DNA of 64,000 bases, taken from positions 1-64,000 of the forward strand of contig CAYGOV010000008.1 in NCBI GenBank assembly GCA_964351625.1. The letters run 5' to 3'. Shown here in pieces: positions 9,073 through 18,307 of the stretch. Within the stretch, counting starts at the first letter, position 1. Each line of letters begins with the position of its first letter. The notes below the pieces were generated by a model that worked only from the letters and a program-made list of their open reading frames with translations, was not told where the DNA came from and made no database searches. Source of the stretch: Marinoscillum sp964351625. GTDB taxonomy: Bacteria; Bacteroidota; Bacteroidia; Cytophagales; Cyclobacteriaceae. The position numbers and the translations under genes were made by a program.

Positions 9073-9780
9073 TTATCTGGTCAGATTAATTTTCAAAACC
9101 AGATTTAATGCTAGAGCAGGGTTGCTAACTGTTCTTCCGTATCCAGGTATGGCATATACATCATAGGGAGTGAAGCGATCATAGGTTGATAGGAGTCTAA
9201 ACCGTAGTTGAAAACCTATAGAAAACAGTTGATTGATAGCAGCCTCTGGATTTGATTTGTTCAGTTTCAACTTGCTCTCTGAAGCTAATACAAGTTCCAG
9301 CCACCGCGCTTCAAGATTATTGCGAGAGAAGTTTCTTTCAAAGTCAGGTTGAATTTCAGAGGCACTCTGAATCAATACAGTGCCTTCATCTTGAAACTGA
9401 CACACACTATATCTTGCTCCTAATCCTAATTTACTTGTCCCACTGATAGATGCAAGATAACCTCCTCCAAATCGAAAATATTCACCCTCTGATTTGTAAT
9501 GCCCATTTTCTATACCATTATCAGGTGAGAGATTGCCTATACCATACTCACCAACCAAGTAATAGTGATCGAGAAAAAGGAGATGAAGCCCAGCTTCATA
9601 TCGGTCTTCATCAGAAATTTGTGAATAAATGATCTTTCCATAATCCACCACAATGGAGGGTTGGACAAATCTTACTTTGGTAATTGTAGTTACAGAATCA
9701 ATATTTATTGAATCCATTTCGTGAGAACTCCCAGCAAACCATGCGCAAGTGCTAAAAATAAGCAGTAACAGTCGTTTCAT
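9073..9780 (-). CDS. Secreted, probably outer-membrane, protein of unknown function
   Basis: A 235-residue protein with a signal peptide (MKRLLLLIFSTCAWFAGSS) and a mature region of alternating amphipathic strands (YYLVGEYGIGNL, YFRFGGGYLASISG, LVLKINLTR at the C-terminus). The last residues resemble a closing beta-barrel strand, so an outer-membrane location is likely but not proven. I do not recognise a family. Its start overlaps the end of the upstream lipoprotein gene by 29 nt, suggesting the two are translated together and may act as a pair at the cell surface. Confidence 0.7.
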   Translation of the reverse strand: MKRLLLLIFSTCAWFAGSSHEMDSINIDSVTTITKVRFVQPSIVVDYGKIIYSQISDEDRYEAGLHLLFLDHYYLVGEYGIGNLSPDNGIENGHYKSEGEYFRFGGGYLASISGTSKLGLGARYSVCQFQDEGTVLIQSASEIQPDFERNFSRNNLEARWLELVLASESKLKLNKSNPEAAINQLFSIGFQLRFRLLSTYDRFTPYDVYAIPGYGRTVSNPALALNLVLKINLTR

Positions 9781-10477
9781 CGCTGATGCATTGGTTGGTT
9801 TGACATGAGATGACTAGTGAGTCAAAGGTTTGATAAATGGTGTCCAAATTAACTGCTCGAATTCGAGCGATCCGCGCGTCATCAATAGCTTCATAAGTGT
9901 CATATTGAAAGGCTATGGTATATGTGCTGTCGCCAATTTGGAATACGTAGGTAGATTGTTCAGTAGCCAAAAGCAAAGGAAATCTGAATGAACTTGTAGA
10001 GTCTGGATAGTCGTCTAAATCAATAGATTCTTCGACTAAATAAGTGCGCTTTAGCTGGACAGTACCCTTATTTATCTTAGTGACTATACTATTGAATACC
10101 TTATTGACGGAATCAATTTTAGTTATAATCAATGAGTCTGAGGTGTACAATATATTAAAATCTGCGACATACTGATTAAAAGATTCTTTTAGTGACTCAT
10201 ATTGAACTTCACCGTTTTTTATAAGCGTGTCTAGGACAACTATAGAGTCTTTTAAGATTTTGATAGAGTCTTTCAAAACTTTCGCAGTGGAGTCAGTGTT
10301 TTTTCGTAACGCTGTATTTTCATTGATTTTTAGCTTCAGGACATCCGCACTGTCTTTATTGATGAAAACCATCTTCACAGTAGGGTCATAAATTAATGGT
10401 TTACCACAATCAGCACATGGATCGCATCCAAAGACCAACAATAACCAACAGCAAATTATGTAAGTGAAGTTCTTCAT
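9752..10477 (-). CDS. Lipoprotein with coiled-coil segment, unknown function
   Basis: A 241-residue predicted lipoprotein. The signal sequence ends in a lipobox (LVFGC, lipidated Cys18). A long heptad-like region follows (residues about 50-130) with a locally repeated LKDSIKILKDSI pattern, typical of a coiled coil. The C-terminal third is beta-rich and ends with SCQTNQCISDET, which contains two cysteines. No family recognised. Its ATG shares one base with the priA stop (TAATG), and it overlaps the following secreted gene by 29 nt, so all three are probably one transcript. Confidence 0.75.
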   Translation of the reverse strand: MKNFTYIICCWLLLVFGCDPCADCGKPLIYDPTVKMVFINKDSADVLKLKINENTALRKNTDSTAKVLKDSIKILKDSIVVLDTLIKNGEVQYESLKESFNQYVADFNILYTSDSLIITKIDSVNKVFNSIVTKINKGTVQLKRTYLVEESIDLDDYPDSTSSFRFPLLLATEQSTYVFQIGDSTYTIAFQYDTYEAIDDARIARIRAVNLDTIYQTFDSLVISCQTNQCISDETTVTAYF

Positions 10478-12936
10478 TAAATTGGATCTACATCAAAAAC
10501 CACCTTAACACCTTTGTACATTCCATGGTTGATGAGAATATTACGCGAAGTAAGTAGGAATTCCTTTAATGCATGAAGATTCAGCCCTTGTTTTTCAATT
10601 TTCACTGTGATATCAAAGAGGTATTGATTTCTAATTCTACCGATCATAGGCTCCACTGGTCCAATTACACGTAAATCACCCAATTGTTTACGTATTTCTA
10701 TCGCAAAATATTGTGCAGCATTCGAAGCAAGTTGTTTATCAAAGTCTTTAATTGTGATTTTGATCAATCGATAGAATGGGGGATATCGAAATTGCTCTCG
10801 TTCCAAAATCTCATTTGTATAAAACCCGTGATAGTCTTGTCTTTTGATATACTGTAGGATTGGCTGATCTGGATCATTGGTTTGAACCAATACTTCTCCA
10901 GTGTCTTCTCGTCTACCTGCACGTCCACTTACTTGATGGATCAACTGATAAGCTCTTTCATGAGAGCGAAAATCTGGGAAGTGAATCATTCGATCTGCAT
11001 CAAAAACGCCTACAAGTGTTACTGAATCAAAATCTAATCCTTTGGTGACCATCTGAGTTCCGATAAGAACGTCTATTTCTTTCTTCTCAAACTCGTCTAT
11101 GATCTTCTGTAATCCATACTTACTACGCGTGGTATCCAGGTCCATCCTGCGAATGCGAAGCTCAGGTAAATACTCTTGAAGTTCTTCTTCGATTTTCTCT
11201 GTTCCATATCCCACGGTGCGCATGTCTTCCGATTGGCATACTTTACATTGTGGAGGATTATCTGTTTTGTGCCCGCAGTAGTGACAAAGTAGATAGTTTT
11301 GATGATGATGAAGCGTAAGGCTCACATCACAATGTGGACATTTCGGAATGTGACCACAGTTGAAGCAAGTGAGGTAAGGCGCATATCCACGTCGGTTTTG
11401 AAAAAGTATGGCTTGCTTGCCACGCTTTACTTCTTGATCTATCGCTTTTAAGAGTGTAATGGTAAAATTTCCTTGTAGCTTTTTTTGCTTTCGAGCTTGG
11501 ATGAGGTTTACAAATTTCACTACTGGCAAGGGAGAGTTATTGAAACGCTCTTCTAATTTCACCAGTCCATACTTCTCATTCAAAGCATTTTGATAGCTTT
11601 CTAATGAAGGAGTAGCGGTGGCTAAGAGGGTTTTGGCATGAGAGAGTGCTGCTAAGTACAATGCTGCATCACGAGCATGATAGCGAGGTGCAGGATCATA
11701 CTGCTTATAACTATTCTCATGCTCCTCATCTACTATTATCAATGACAGATCTTGAAACGGAAGAAAAATGGAGCTTCGAACTCCAACTACAAAATTGCAA
11801 GTGCCATCTTGTACTTTTTGCCAAACTTCTACGCGCTCATTGTCTGAATATTTGGAATGAAATACGGCAAACTGATCCCCGAAAGCCTTGCTTAGTCGAT
11901 TAATGATCTGGGTAGTAAGTGCGATTTCTGGTAGAAGATACAATACTTGGCTGCCAGCGTCTATCACATCTTGGATCAGAGAAATGAAGATTTCTGTTTT
12001 ACCACTTCCTGTTACACCATGAAGCAATACAGTAGTTTGCTTTTCAAAAGAGGTTAGAATTTCTTGGCGAGCTGTGTCTTGAGCTGGCGAAAGCTTTACT
12101 GCTGAAAGGTTTTCATCTTCAAAATCACCAATTCTAGAAATAGTCTTTTCAAATGCAGTAAATACTCCCCGCTTTATCAAAGTTTGAAGTGATGACGTGC
12201 TAGACTCTTCAGTGATTGTTTTTTTAGGAACGCCGACTTCATTCAGATTTGGCGATTCAAATACAGGCACATGTTTTAGATAGGAGAGTAGTACCTCAAG
12301 TTGTTTTGGTTTTCCACCTAGGCTTTCGGACAACTCGTTCAGGTTAGCTTCTGAGATATATTCAGGTGCAAGCCGAATTCGGTTTTCAGTTTTTGGATTG
12401 TATTTGTCCTTAACCATTTCAAAAACCTGAATGGCATTTTTCTCCTTGAGGTTCTTGACGTGCGAATAGGAAGATTTTACATTCAGGATTTCATTGATCT
12501 CACCCATTTTGAGATCGCTAGAAGTAAGATGGTTCAGAATAATACGTTCTTTTTCTGTAAGATCTAACTCTTCAAGATCTATATCAGGATTCATGGCTAG
12601 CATTGATTCGCTAGATATCTTGAGTCCCGCTGGAAGTGCGGCATTTATAACTTCGCCAATTGTACACATATAGTAGGCGCTCAACCAACTAAAGAAAGCT
12701 AGCTGTTGCTTAGAGACAATAGGGCAGTCATCTACTAATTCGATTATTTCTTTTGGATGATAGTCTGTTGGTTTGATGTCATGGACTTCAGCTATGATGC
12801 CAGTATACATTTTGCGCTTTCCAAATTGGACAATTACGCGAGAACCAGCAGAAATATTTGGGTGAAGCAGCTTATTATAGCTGTAAGTAAAAGTGCCTGA
12901 AAGCGGCAGTGGTAGTATGACTTCTATGTAATCCAA
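10477..12936 (-). CDS. priA: Primosomal replication restart helicase PriA
   Basis: Restarts stalled replication forks by binding fork DNA, unwinding with a 3'-5' helicase and loading the primosome. The 819-residue protein has the N-terminal 3'-DNA-binding domain (IEVILPLPLSGTFTYS), a helicase core with Walker A GVTGSGKTE and Walker B IVDEEHE, and the zinc region inserted in the second helicase lobe (CFNCG, CPHCD, CHYCG, CKVC, eight cysteines for two zincs). The first in-frame codon compatible with family alignment is TTG at 12936; there is no ATG upstream in frame and none until well inside the domain. A TAGATTTG box lies 6 nt upstream of that TTG on the same strand, with no -33 partner. Confidence 0.96.
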   Translation of the reverse strand: MDYIEVILPLPLSGTFTYSYNKLLHPNISAGSRVIVQFGKRKMYTGIIAEVHDIKPTDYHPKEIIELVDDCPIVSKQQLAFFSWLSAYYMCTIGEVINAALPAGLKISSESMLAMNPDIDLEELDLTEKERIILNHLTSSDLKMGEINEILNVKSSYSHVKNLKEKNAIQVFEMVKDKYNPKTENRIRLAPEYISEANLNELSESLGGKPKQLEVLLSYLKHVPVFESPNLNEVGVPKKTITEESSTSSLQTLIKRGVFTAFEKTISRIGDFEDENLSAVKLSPAQDTARQEILTSFEKQTTVLLHGVTGSGKTEIFISLIQDVIDAGSQVLYLLPEIALTTQIINRLSKAFGDQFAVFHSKYSDNERVEVWQKVQDGTCNFVVGVRSSIFLPFQDLSLIIVDEEHENSYKQYDPAPRYHARDAALYLAALSHAKTLLATATPSLESYQNALNEKYGLVKLEERFNNSPLPVVKFVNLIQARKQKKLQGNFTITLLKAIDQEVKRGKQAILFQNRRGYAPYLTCFNCGHIPKCPHCDVSLTLHHHQNYLLCHYCGHKTDNPPQCKVCQSEDMRTVGYGTEKIEEELQEYLPELRIRRMDLDTTRSKYGLQKIIDEFEKKEIDVLIGTQMVTKGLDFDSVTLVGVFDADRMIHFPDFRSHERAYQLIHQVSGRAGRREDTGEVLVQTNDPDQPILQYIKRQDYHGFYTNEILEREQFRYPPFYRLIKITIKDFDKQLASNAAQYFAIEIRKQLGDLRVIGPVEPMIGRIRNQYLFDITVKIEKQGLNLHALKEFLLTSRNILINHGMYKGVKVVFDVDPI

Positions 12937-13040
12937 GCACGCAAATCTAATGCAGAATTGCTCAAGGGAATGATTCTATAAAGCTGCCGTTTTGGAAACT
13001 TGAAGAGTTGATCCCTTTGGGCTTATCCTAAGTTTAATAG

Positions 13041-15122
13041 TTATTTATTTCGAAGATTGAGCTCTTTGAGTGCATCTACTACATTATATATTGGTCGTTT
13101 GCAGACTTTGTCATAGCAAACATAAATCGTGGTTTGGTCAGTCTTTTCTTTGTATTCAAACAAAGGAAGTGTGCTTGTGGACTTACTTGCCATTATGACA
13201 GAATTGGGAACGTAAGTTTCATTGATTGCCATAGCAAAATCTAATGCTTCATCGCCAATTATAATTATCTCTGCAGTAGGAGCAGCCATCATCATTGAGA
13301 CGCTCGCCCAATTAGATAGGTATTCTGGTTCCTCTTTAATCAATTTGTTTACTTGATTGACCATCCGAATAGCTTTTGATTTGAAATCTTCATTGTCATA
13401 GATCAGCCCAAGATTGTATAAATTCTCCGCCATGATCGAGTTGGATGCCGGTATCACATTGTCAAAGATCTCTTTCTTCCTAGCGATCAGTGTTTCAGAT
13501 TGGGCACTCGTAAAGTAGAACAAGCCTTCTTCGTCATCATAAAACTCCTTAATCGCTTGCTCAGAAAGCATTTTAGCAAAAGCTAAATAAGTCTCATCAA
13601 AAAATGTCTCGTAGTAAGTGATATATGCTTGAATTACGGCACTATAATCTTCAAGATATGCTTGGTGACTTTGCCCAACTACTCGAATCAACTTTCCATC
13701 ATTGATCATTTTTGTGCTTAGGAACTGCGCATTCTGTTTTGCCATTTCAGCAATTTCATTTGTTCCAAGTGCTTGATAGGCTTTGCATAGACCTGTGAGC
13801 GCCAAACCATTCCATCCAGAAAGTACCTTGCTATCCAATACCGGTCTGACCCTCTTGTCTCGGATACTCAATGCCTTTATCTTGAACGCTTCAATTATAG
13901 AATCAAGTTGAGTCGTTTCTATATTGAGTTCTTCCGAAAGGGCTTTTTTTGAACTCAAAACTCTAAGCACATTCTTTCCTTCTTCCCAATTTCCTTCTTT
14001 TGAGACATCATAGTACTCTGCTAAAACAGACTGATTAGGAGCGGCAGTTTCCATGAATTCCGCGTATTCCCAAACGTAAAACTTACCTTCTTCACCTTCA
14101 CTATCAGCATCTAATGCGCTATAAAATGCTCCTTCAGAGGTTTGCATCTCGCGTTTCAACCATTCGGTTGTACCCGTGATGATGTTGGTATATTCAGGGT
14201 TCTGAGTCAGTTTATACCCATCAGCATAAAGGGACAGCAATTGACCATTGTCATAAAGCATCTTTTCGAAATGTGGAACATGCCACTCACCATCTACAGA
14301 ATACCGACTGAATCCACCACCGATTTGATCGTAAATCCCACCAGCACCTATTTTATCTAGTGTAAAAGTGAAATGCTTGAGGGCGGCTTCATTTTGGCTC
14401 ATAGCCGAATATTGACCAAGGAAATCCCAAACAGATGGCATTGGAAATTTAGGAGCTTTCTTAATTCCTCCCCACTTAGTATCAAATTTGGATGAAAGGA
14501 TTATGTAGGCGCTATCAAAATCAGCCATACTTAGATGGACTTGATCTTTATCTAAACCGTATTTCTTGGCTTCACTTTCGTTGATGCTCTCGGCGAATTT
14601 AGATGCTGAAGAATATATTTCTACATAACGTGTATTATATGCATCACTTATAGAGTTGAGTAGACCTATCCATTGTGACTTGGGAAAATATGTACCACCG
14701 TAAAAGGGTTTTTGATCGCTGGTAAGGAAAATATTCAAAGGCCAGCCACCTCGTAGCCCCATGGCTTGCACGGCATCCATATAAATTTGATCTATGTCAG
14801 GGCGCTCTTCACGGTCAAGTTTGATATTGATGAAATTTTCATTCATGATAGCTGCTACAGAATCATCTTCAAAGGACTCATGAGCCATCACATGGCACCA
14901 ATGGCAAGAGCTGTAGCCAATACTCAGAAGGATTGGTTTATTCTCGTCACGAGCCATTGCTAGCGCCTTCTCACCCCAAGGTTGCCAATTCACTGGATTA
15001 TTGGCATGCTGGAGTAGGTATGGGCTGGTTTCGTTAGCTAAGGCGTTCGTGGAGTTATTCATCTGATTGCAATGGGATATTAAAAAGACTAAAGCGAGAA
15101 GTAGAAAAGGTTGTTTTCTCAA
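13041..15122 (-). CDS. YyaL/SSP411-type thioredoxin-domain protein with lipoprotein signal
   Basis: Member of the DUF255/YyaL (spermatogenesis-associated protein 20) family: an N-terminal thioredoxin-like domain followed by an (alpha/alpha)6 barrel related to glycan epimerases. The thioredoxin part has SSCHWCHVMAHESF (C73, C76) and GGWPLNIFLTSD. Biochemical function is unsettled in the literature I know. The frame opens with a lipoprotein signal (MRKQPFLLLALVFLISHC, lipidated Cys18), but only if translation starts at the TTG at 15122, which overlaps the upstream TGA as TTGA. The next ATG (codon 21) would lose the signal. I prefer the TTG because a complete lipobox is unlikely by chance. The 693-residue length is normal. 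Confidence 0.88.
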   Translation of the reverse strand: MRKQPFLLLALVFLISHCNQMNNSTNALANETSPYLLQHANNPVNWQPWGEKALAMARDENKPILLSIGYSSCHWCHVMAHESFEDDSVAAIMNENFINIKLDREERPDIDQIYMDAVQAMGLRGGWPLNIFLTSDQKPFYGGTYFPKSQWIGLLNSISDAYNTRYVEIYSSASKFAESINESEAKKYGLDKDQVHLSMADFDSAYIILSSKFDTKWGGIKKAPKFPMPSVWDFLGQYSAMSQNEAALKHFTFTLDKIGAGGIYDQIGGGFSRYSVDGEWHVPHFEKMLYDNGQLLSLYADGYKLTQNPEYTNIITGTTEWLKREMQTSEGAFYSALDADSEGEEGKFYVWEYAEFMETAAPNQSVLAEYYDVSKEGNWEEGKNVLRVLSSKKALSEELNIETTQLDSIIEAFKIKALSIRDKRVRPVLDSKVLSGWNGLALTGLCKAYQALGTNEIAEMAKQNAQFLSTKMINDGKLIRVVGQSHQAYLEDYSAVIQAYITYYETFFDETYLAFAKMLSEQAIKEFYDDEEGLFYFTSAQSETLIARKKEIFDNVIPASNSIMAENLYNLGLIYDNEDFKSKAIRMVNQVNKLIKEEPEYLSNWASVSMMMAAPTAEIIIIGDEALDFAMAINETYVPNSVIMASKSTSTLPLFEYKEKTDQTTIYVCYDKVCKRPIYNVVDALKELNLRNK

Positions 15123-16090
15123 TTTTGTATTTGTTGATCAATGAAAGCGATTTCTTTACTCACATCTACTTGTCTGGCGTGGCTCTTTATGTCCTCTTTC
15201 AATTTTAAGAGAAATGCCTGATGAGCTGCTGATTCTGGATGAAGAGGTCTATGATTTAGTGAGCTTAAAATCTGTTTCCATTTTACTACAAAAGACAGTG
15301 TCGATTCGTTCATATGCGTTTTTGTAAACTTCTCCCAGATATACTCAATGGCTTGATTAGAAGGGTGAAGCATGTCCTCAGTGTAATATCGATAGTCTCT
15401 CAATTCGTCAATCATTATTTCGTAAGCAGGAAAATACTTTGCAAGACTGTCTTTGTAACAAATCTCATGTGCAGCAGAAATGAGTTGAGCTTTACTCAAA
15501 TTGTTCTGAATAAGTCCATCTTTCATGTGACGAACTGGGCTCACCGTAAGAATCACTTTTATCTCAGGGTTGATAGCTCTTACTGAACCTATTGCTCTCA
15601 GGTACTCAGTCACTATCTCGGAGCTATTCAAAAGAATTTTATCAAAGTTTGATTGAGGTACTTTATGGCAGTTGGATACAATCTCTCCCGATGACTTCAA
15701 TCTATATGCGTAAGCTGTACCAAAAGTTAGTATTAGATGGTTCGCTTTGCTGATAAACGAATGTGCCAGTTCAAGTCGTTTTGTGATTTGATCTTTCAAT
15801 TTTTCCACATTCAGCTCTGAAACATCACTGTGAAAATCCCAATGAGCGTGTACTTCACCATTACTTAGGCATCTATCTAAATCAAACTGCTTACTCACAG
15901 AAAGGCCTAACACCTTAAAAAGTGAGATTGGGTTGAAAATAGTGCCATATGGATTGGAAAGTGTTTTGAATTTATGCCGTTCCAAGTACTTCCCAATGTT
16001 CACTGCAAAGCAAGATCCCATACTCATGACTGTTTCACTAAGTGATATTTTGTGGTCACTAGGTGGGATAGAAAAGGGTAGGGTGTGCAT
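15119..16090 (-). CDS. GSCFA domain protein
   Basis: Named for the motif GSCFA, which appears here at about residues 26-30 (MSMGSCFAVNIGKYLE). The family belongs to the SGNH-hydrolase-like group, with a nucleophile-like Ser in that block, and is common in Bacteroidota; no confirmed substrate is known to me. A later block (LILTFGTAYAYRL) and the C-terminal DMLHPSNQAIEYIWEKF supply the expected Asp-x-x-His pair of an SGNH hydrolase. The 323-residue length is normal. Its stop overlaps the YyaL-like gene start by 4 nt. No signal peptide, so probably cytosolic. Confidence 0.9.
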   Translation of the reverse strand: MHTLPFSIPPSDHKISLSETVMSMGSCFAVNIGKYLERHKFKTLSNPYGTIFNPISLFKVLGLSVSKQFDLDRCLSNGEVHAHWDFHSDVSELNVEKLKDQITKRLELAHSFISKANHLILTFGTAYAYRLKSSGEIVSNCHKVPQSNFDKILLNSSEIVTEYLRAIGSVRAINPEIKVILTVSPVRHMKDGLIQNNLSKAQLISAAHEICYKDSLAKYFPAYEIMIDELRDYRYYTEDMLHPSNQAIEYIWEKFTKTHMNESTLSFVVKWKQILSSLNHRPLHPESAAHQAFLLKLKEDIKSHARQVDVSKEIAFIDQQIQN

Positions 16091-16115
16091 TTCTCGAAGT
16101 TAAGGATCAGCAAAT

Positions 16116-16150
16116 AAAAAACCCTGACTTGCGAGCAAATCAGGGTTTTT
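16116..16150 (-). terminator. Rho-independent terminator of the rpsF-rpsR-rplI operon
   Basis: An inverted repeat with arms AAAACCCTGA (within 16116-16127) and TCAGGGTTTTT (16140-16150) and a 12-base loop, ending in a T-run on the minus strand. It lies 20 nt after the rplI stop. Confidence 0.85.
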
Positions 16151-16170
16151 AAATTTGTTATTAGGAATGC

Positions 16171-16611
16171 TTATTCAGAAACAACACTAATAGTGATTTC
16201 TGCAGTTACATCTTTGTGAATGTGTATAGACACTTGGTGCTCACCAAGTTCTTTGATGCTTTCCAAAGAGATCTTCTTACGATCAATGTTGAAACCTTTT
16301 TCAGTCAAAGCATCAGCAACTTGCAATGCAGTGATAGCACCGAAGATTTTACCACTTTCACCTGCTTTAGTTCTTATTTCTAAAGAAACTTTTGAAAGTT
16401 TATCAGCAACTTCTTCTGCATCTTTATGAAGCTTTTCAGCCTTATGAGCAGCTTGTCTTACGTTCTCAGCGATCATTTTTGTATTGCTTTCATTAGCAAT
16501 GATTGCCATTCCTTGAGGGATAAGATAATTTCTACCGAAACCTGGTTTTACAGATACGGTATCATTCTTATATCCTAAGCCTTTTACGTCATCTTTTAGT
16601 ATAATATCCAT
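16171..16611 (-). CDS. rplI: 50S ribosomal protein L9
   Basis: Binds 23S rRNA near the L1 stalk and reaches toward the neighbouring ribosome. The N-terminal domain (MDIILKDDVKGLGYKNDTVSVKPGFGRNYLIP, shown only in part: KPGFGRNYLIPQGMA) is the L9 signature, followed by a long connecting helix (45-80) and the C-terminal domain with the GKIFGAIT motif. The length of 146 residues is normal. Last gene of rpsF-rpsR-rplI, 7 nt after rpsR, followed by a terminator. Confidence 0.98.
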   Translation of the reverse strand: MDIILKDDVKGLGYKNDTVSVKPGFGRNYLIPQGMAIIANESNTKMIAENVRQAAHKAEKLHKDAEEVADKLSKVSLEIRTKAGESGKIFGAITALQVADALTEKGFNIDRKKISLESIKELGEHQVSIHIHKDVTAEITISVVSE

Positions 16612-16618
16612 ATCTCGC

Positions 16619-16870
16619 TTATTTTAAAGAATCTGTAACATAAGGTAATAGCGCAATGTGACGCGCTTTTTTAACTGCCTGAGATACTTTTCTTTGGTAT
16701 TTTAGACTAGTGCCAGTAATTCTTCTTGGAAGAAGTTTACCTTGTTCGTTCACAAAAGCTAACAAGAAATCAGGATTCTTGTAGTCGATGTACTTGATAC
16801 CACTTTTCTTAAAACGGCAGTACTTATCTTTCTTCTGCTCTCTGTTGATTGGTTCGTTTTGAAGTGTCAT
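16619..16870 (-). CDS. rpsR: 30S ribosomal protein S18
   Basis: Small-subunit protein that pairs with S6 on the platform. The 83-residue product contains the S18 signature YKNPDFLLAFVNEQGKLLPRR and the C-terminal basic helix KARHIALLPYV. It sits between rpsF (4-nt ATGA overlap) and rplI, the standard order. Confidence 0.98.
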   Translation of the reverse strand: MTLQNEPINREQKKDKYCRFKKSGIKYIDYKNPDFLLAFVNEQGKLLPRRITGTSLKYQRKVSQAVKKARHIALLPYVTDSLK

Positions 16871-17226
16871 GCTGCTGCCTCCTCTTTTTTCTTGTTAAAC
16901 TCTCCTTTTCTTCTTCTTGAGTTGTACAGTACTGCGTGTTTGTTGAGTACTGTAGTCAAGAATCTTAGGACTTTTTCATCCCTTCTATATTCTGTCTCTA
17001 GCTTAGCAATGACGTTAGGTTCTGTCTTAAATTCAAAGAGGTGGTAAAAGCCTGTGCTTTTGTGATCAATAGGATAGGCTAGTTTTTTCAAACCCCAGCT
17101 TTCGTCATTTAAGATTTCAGCGCCTGCTTCCTTAATAATACCTCTGAATTTTTCAACAGCATCCTTCATCTGAGCTTCAGACAAAACGGGAGTTAAAATG
17201 AATACTGTTTCGTAATCTCGTTGCAT
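16867..17226 (-). CDS. rpsF: 30S ribosomal protein S6
   Basis: Binds 16S rRNA together with S18. The 119-residue product opens with QRDYETVFILTPVLSEAQ and has the conserved WGLKKLAYPIDHKSTGFYHL block. The lysine-rich, alanine-ended tail (KKKEEAAA) is typical. First gene of the rpsF-rpsR-rplI operon. In some bacteria this operon is autoregulated by an S6:S18 leader motif; I could not identify one in the short leader here. Confidence 0.98.
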   Translation of the reverse strand: MQRDYETVFILTPVLSEAQMKDAVEKFRGIIKEAGAEILNDESWGLKKLAYPIDHKSTGFYHLFEFKTEPNVIAKLETEYRRDEKVLRFLTTVLNKHAVLYNSRRRKGEFNKKKEEAAA

Positions 17227-17325
17227 AATAATAATTAGTATTAGAACTATTTTTTTCGAACTGCGAAATTAGATTAATTAATATTAATGAGCAATAAATA
17301 CAGGCTTTATGTAAAGCATGTGCTA

Positions 17326-18246
17326 TTACTTCACTAAAAAGGTGCCTTTTCCCATAAGGTATTCATCAGTATACACTTCCACCTGATGTGATCCTATAGC
17401 ATATTCGCTTCCTTTTTTGTAAAAGACAGATACGTCTTGACTGTTTTTATCGTACAAAATTTCCTGCTTAGCCGAGTAGAAAGTTTCCCTTCCTTCAAAT
17501 ATGAAGGAACCGGATCCTCGTGTTACGTCAAATAGCACATTGCCATCTGGGCCAGTTATTTTGATTAAAAGCTCCTTTCCTTCTATTGGGGCTACTTTAT
17601 TCTCAGAAATGGTGAAGCTAACTTTAAGTTGGTCTATCTGTCTTGCACGAAATTCTCCTTCACGTTCTTTACCTCCATCACTAAGTGCAATAATTTTCAT
17701 ATCCTGCACCTTAAGCCGTGAAGCAAATGCGACTTTTTCTGCAAGAACTTCCTTCGCTTTATTAATCTCTTGAATAGACTCGTTGAGCTGTTGTTTTTCA
17801 GTTTTCAACTCAACATTTTCAGACAGCAATTCTTCGTTTAGAATAGTCAATTGCTTGATTTCCTCATCTTTCGCTAAGAGTAGTTCTTGATACCCATCTA
17901 CTCGATCTTTCAAGGACTCAACTAGTTTTCGTTGATTATTTCGACTCACTAAAAGCTCCTTTTTATCAGCTTCCAGTTGGGCCTTGATCTTTACCAAAGT
18001 GTCAATTTCGCCACCGAGCTTGCCTATGGTGAGAATGCGTGCATCAAGCTCACCGCTAATGCTATCTAATGACAGCAGCGCATTACTCAATTCATATGCT
18101 TGCAGGTCGTTTTCTTTTTGAAGGTTATCATTGGTGTAATAGAAGAAAACCAATATCCCAAGAAAGGCCACCATGATCCCAATGAAAAGGGGTGTTCTGT
18201 CTTTACCGCGATTTTTTATTATTTCTGGTGTGTTCTGCTCTTCCAT
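17326..18246 (-). CDS. Membrane-anchored coiled-coil protein, unknown function
   Basis: A 306-residue protein with one transmembrane helix (about 20-40, LFIGIMVAFLGILVFFYYT), a long coiled coil (45-175, rich in Leu/Lys/Glu heptads) and a compact C-terminal beta domain (about 190-306) that ends in KGTFLVK. The topology suggests a small cytoplasmic N-terminus and a periplasmic coil and domain. I do not recognise the family, though similar proteins beside ribosomal operons occur in other Bacteroidota. It is 60 nt after the methyltransferase and 99 nt before rpsF. Confidence 0.75.
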   Translation of the reverse strand: MEEQNTPEIIKNRGKDRTPLFIGIMVAFLGILVFFYYTNDNLQKENDLQAYELSNALLSLDSISGELDARILTIGKLGGEIDTLVKIKAQLEADKKELLVSRNNQRKLVESLKDRVDGYQELLLAKDEEIKQLTILNEELLSENVELKTEKQQLNESIQEINKAKEVLAEKVAFASRLKVQDMKIIALSDGGKEREGEFRARQIDQLKVSFTISENKVAPIEGKELLIKITGPDGNVLFDVTRGSGSFIFEGRETFYSAKQEILYDKNSQDVSVFYKKGSEYAIGSHQVEVYTDEYLMGKGTFLVK

Positions 18247-18307
18247 GATTATTCAAATAGGCTGCAAAAATAGACTAATAGAAAGTAAAATAATAATATG
18301 AGCCCAC

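Noticed and set aside
12960..13018. AAGGGA/TCCCTT inverted repeat between priA and the YyaL-like gene
   Set aside because: Arms are six bases and more than 40 bases apart without a T-run, so not a credible terminator.
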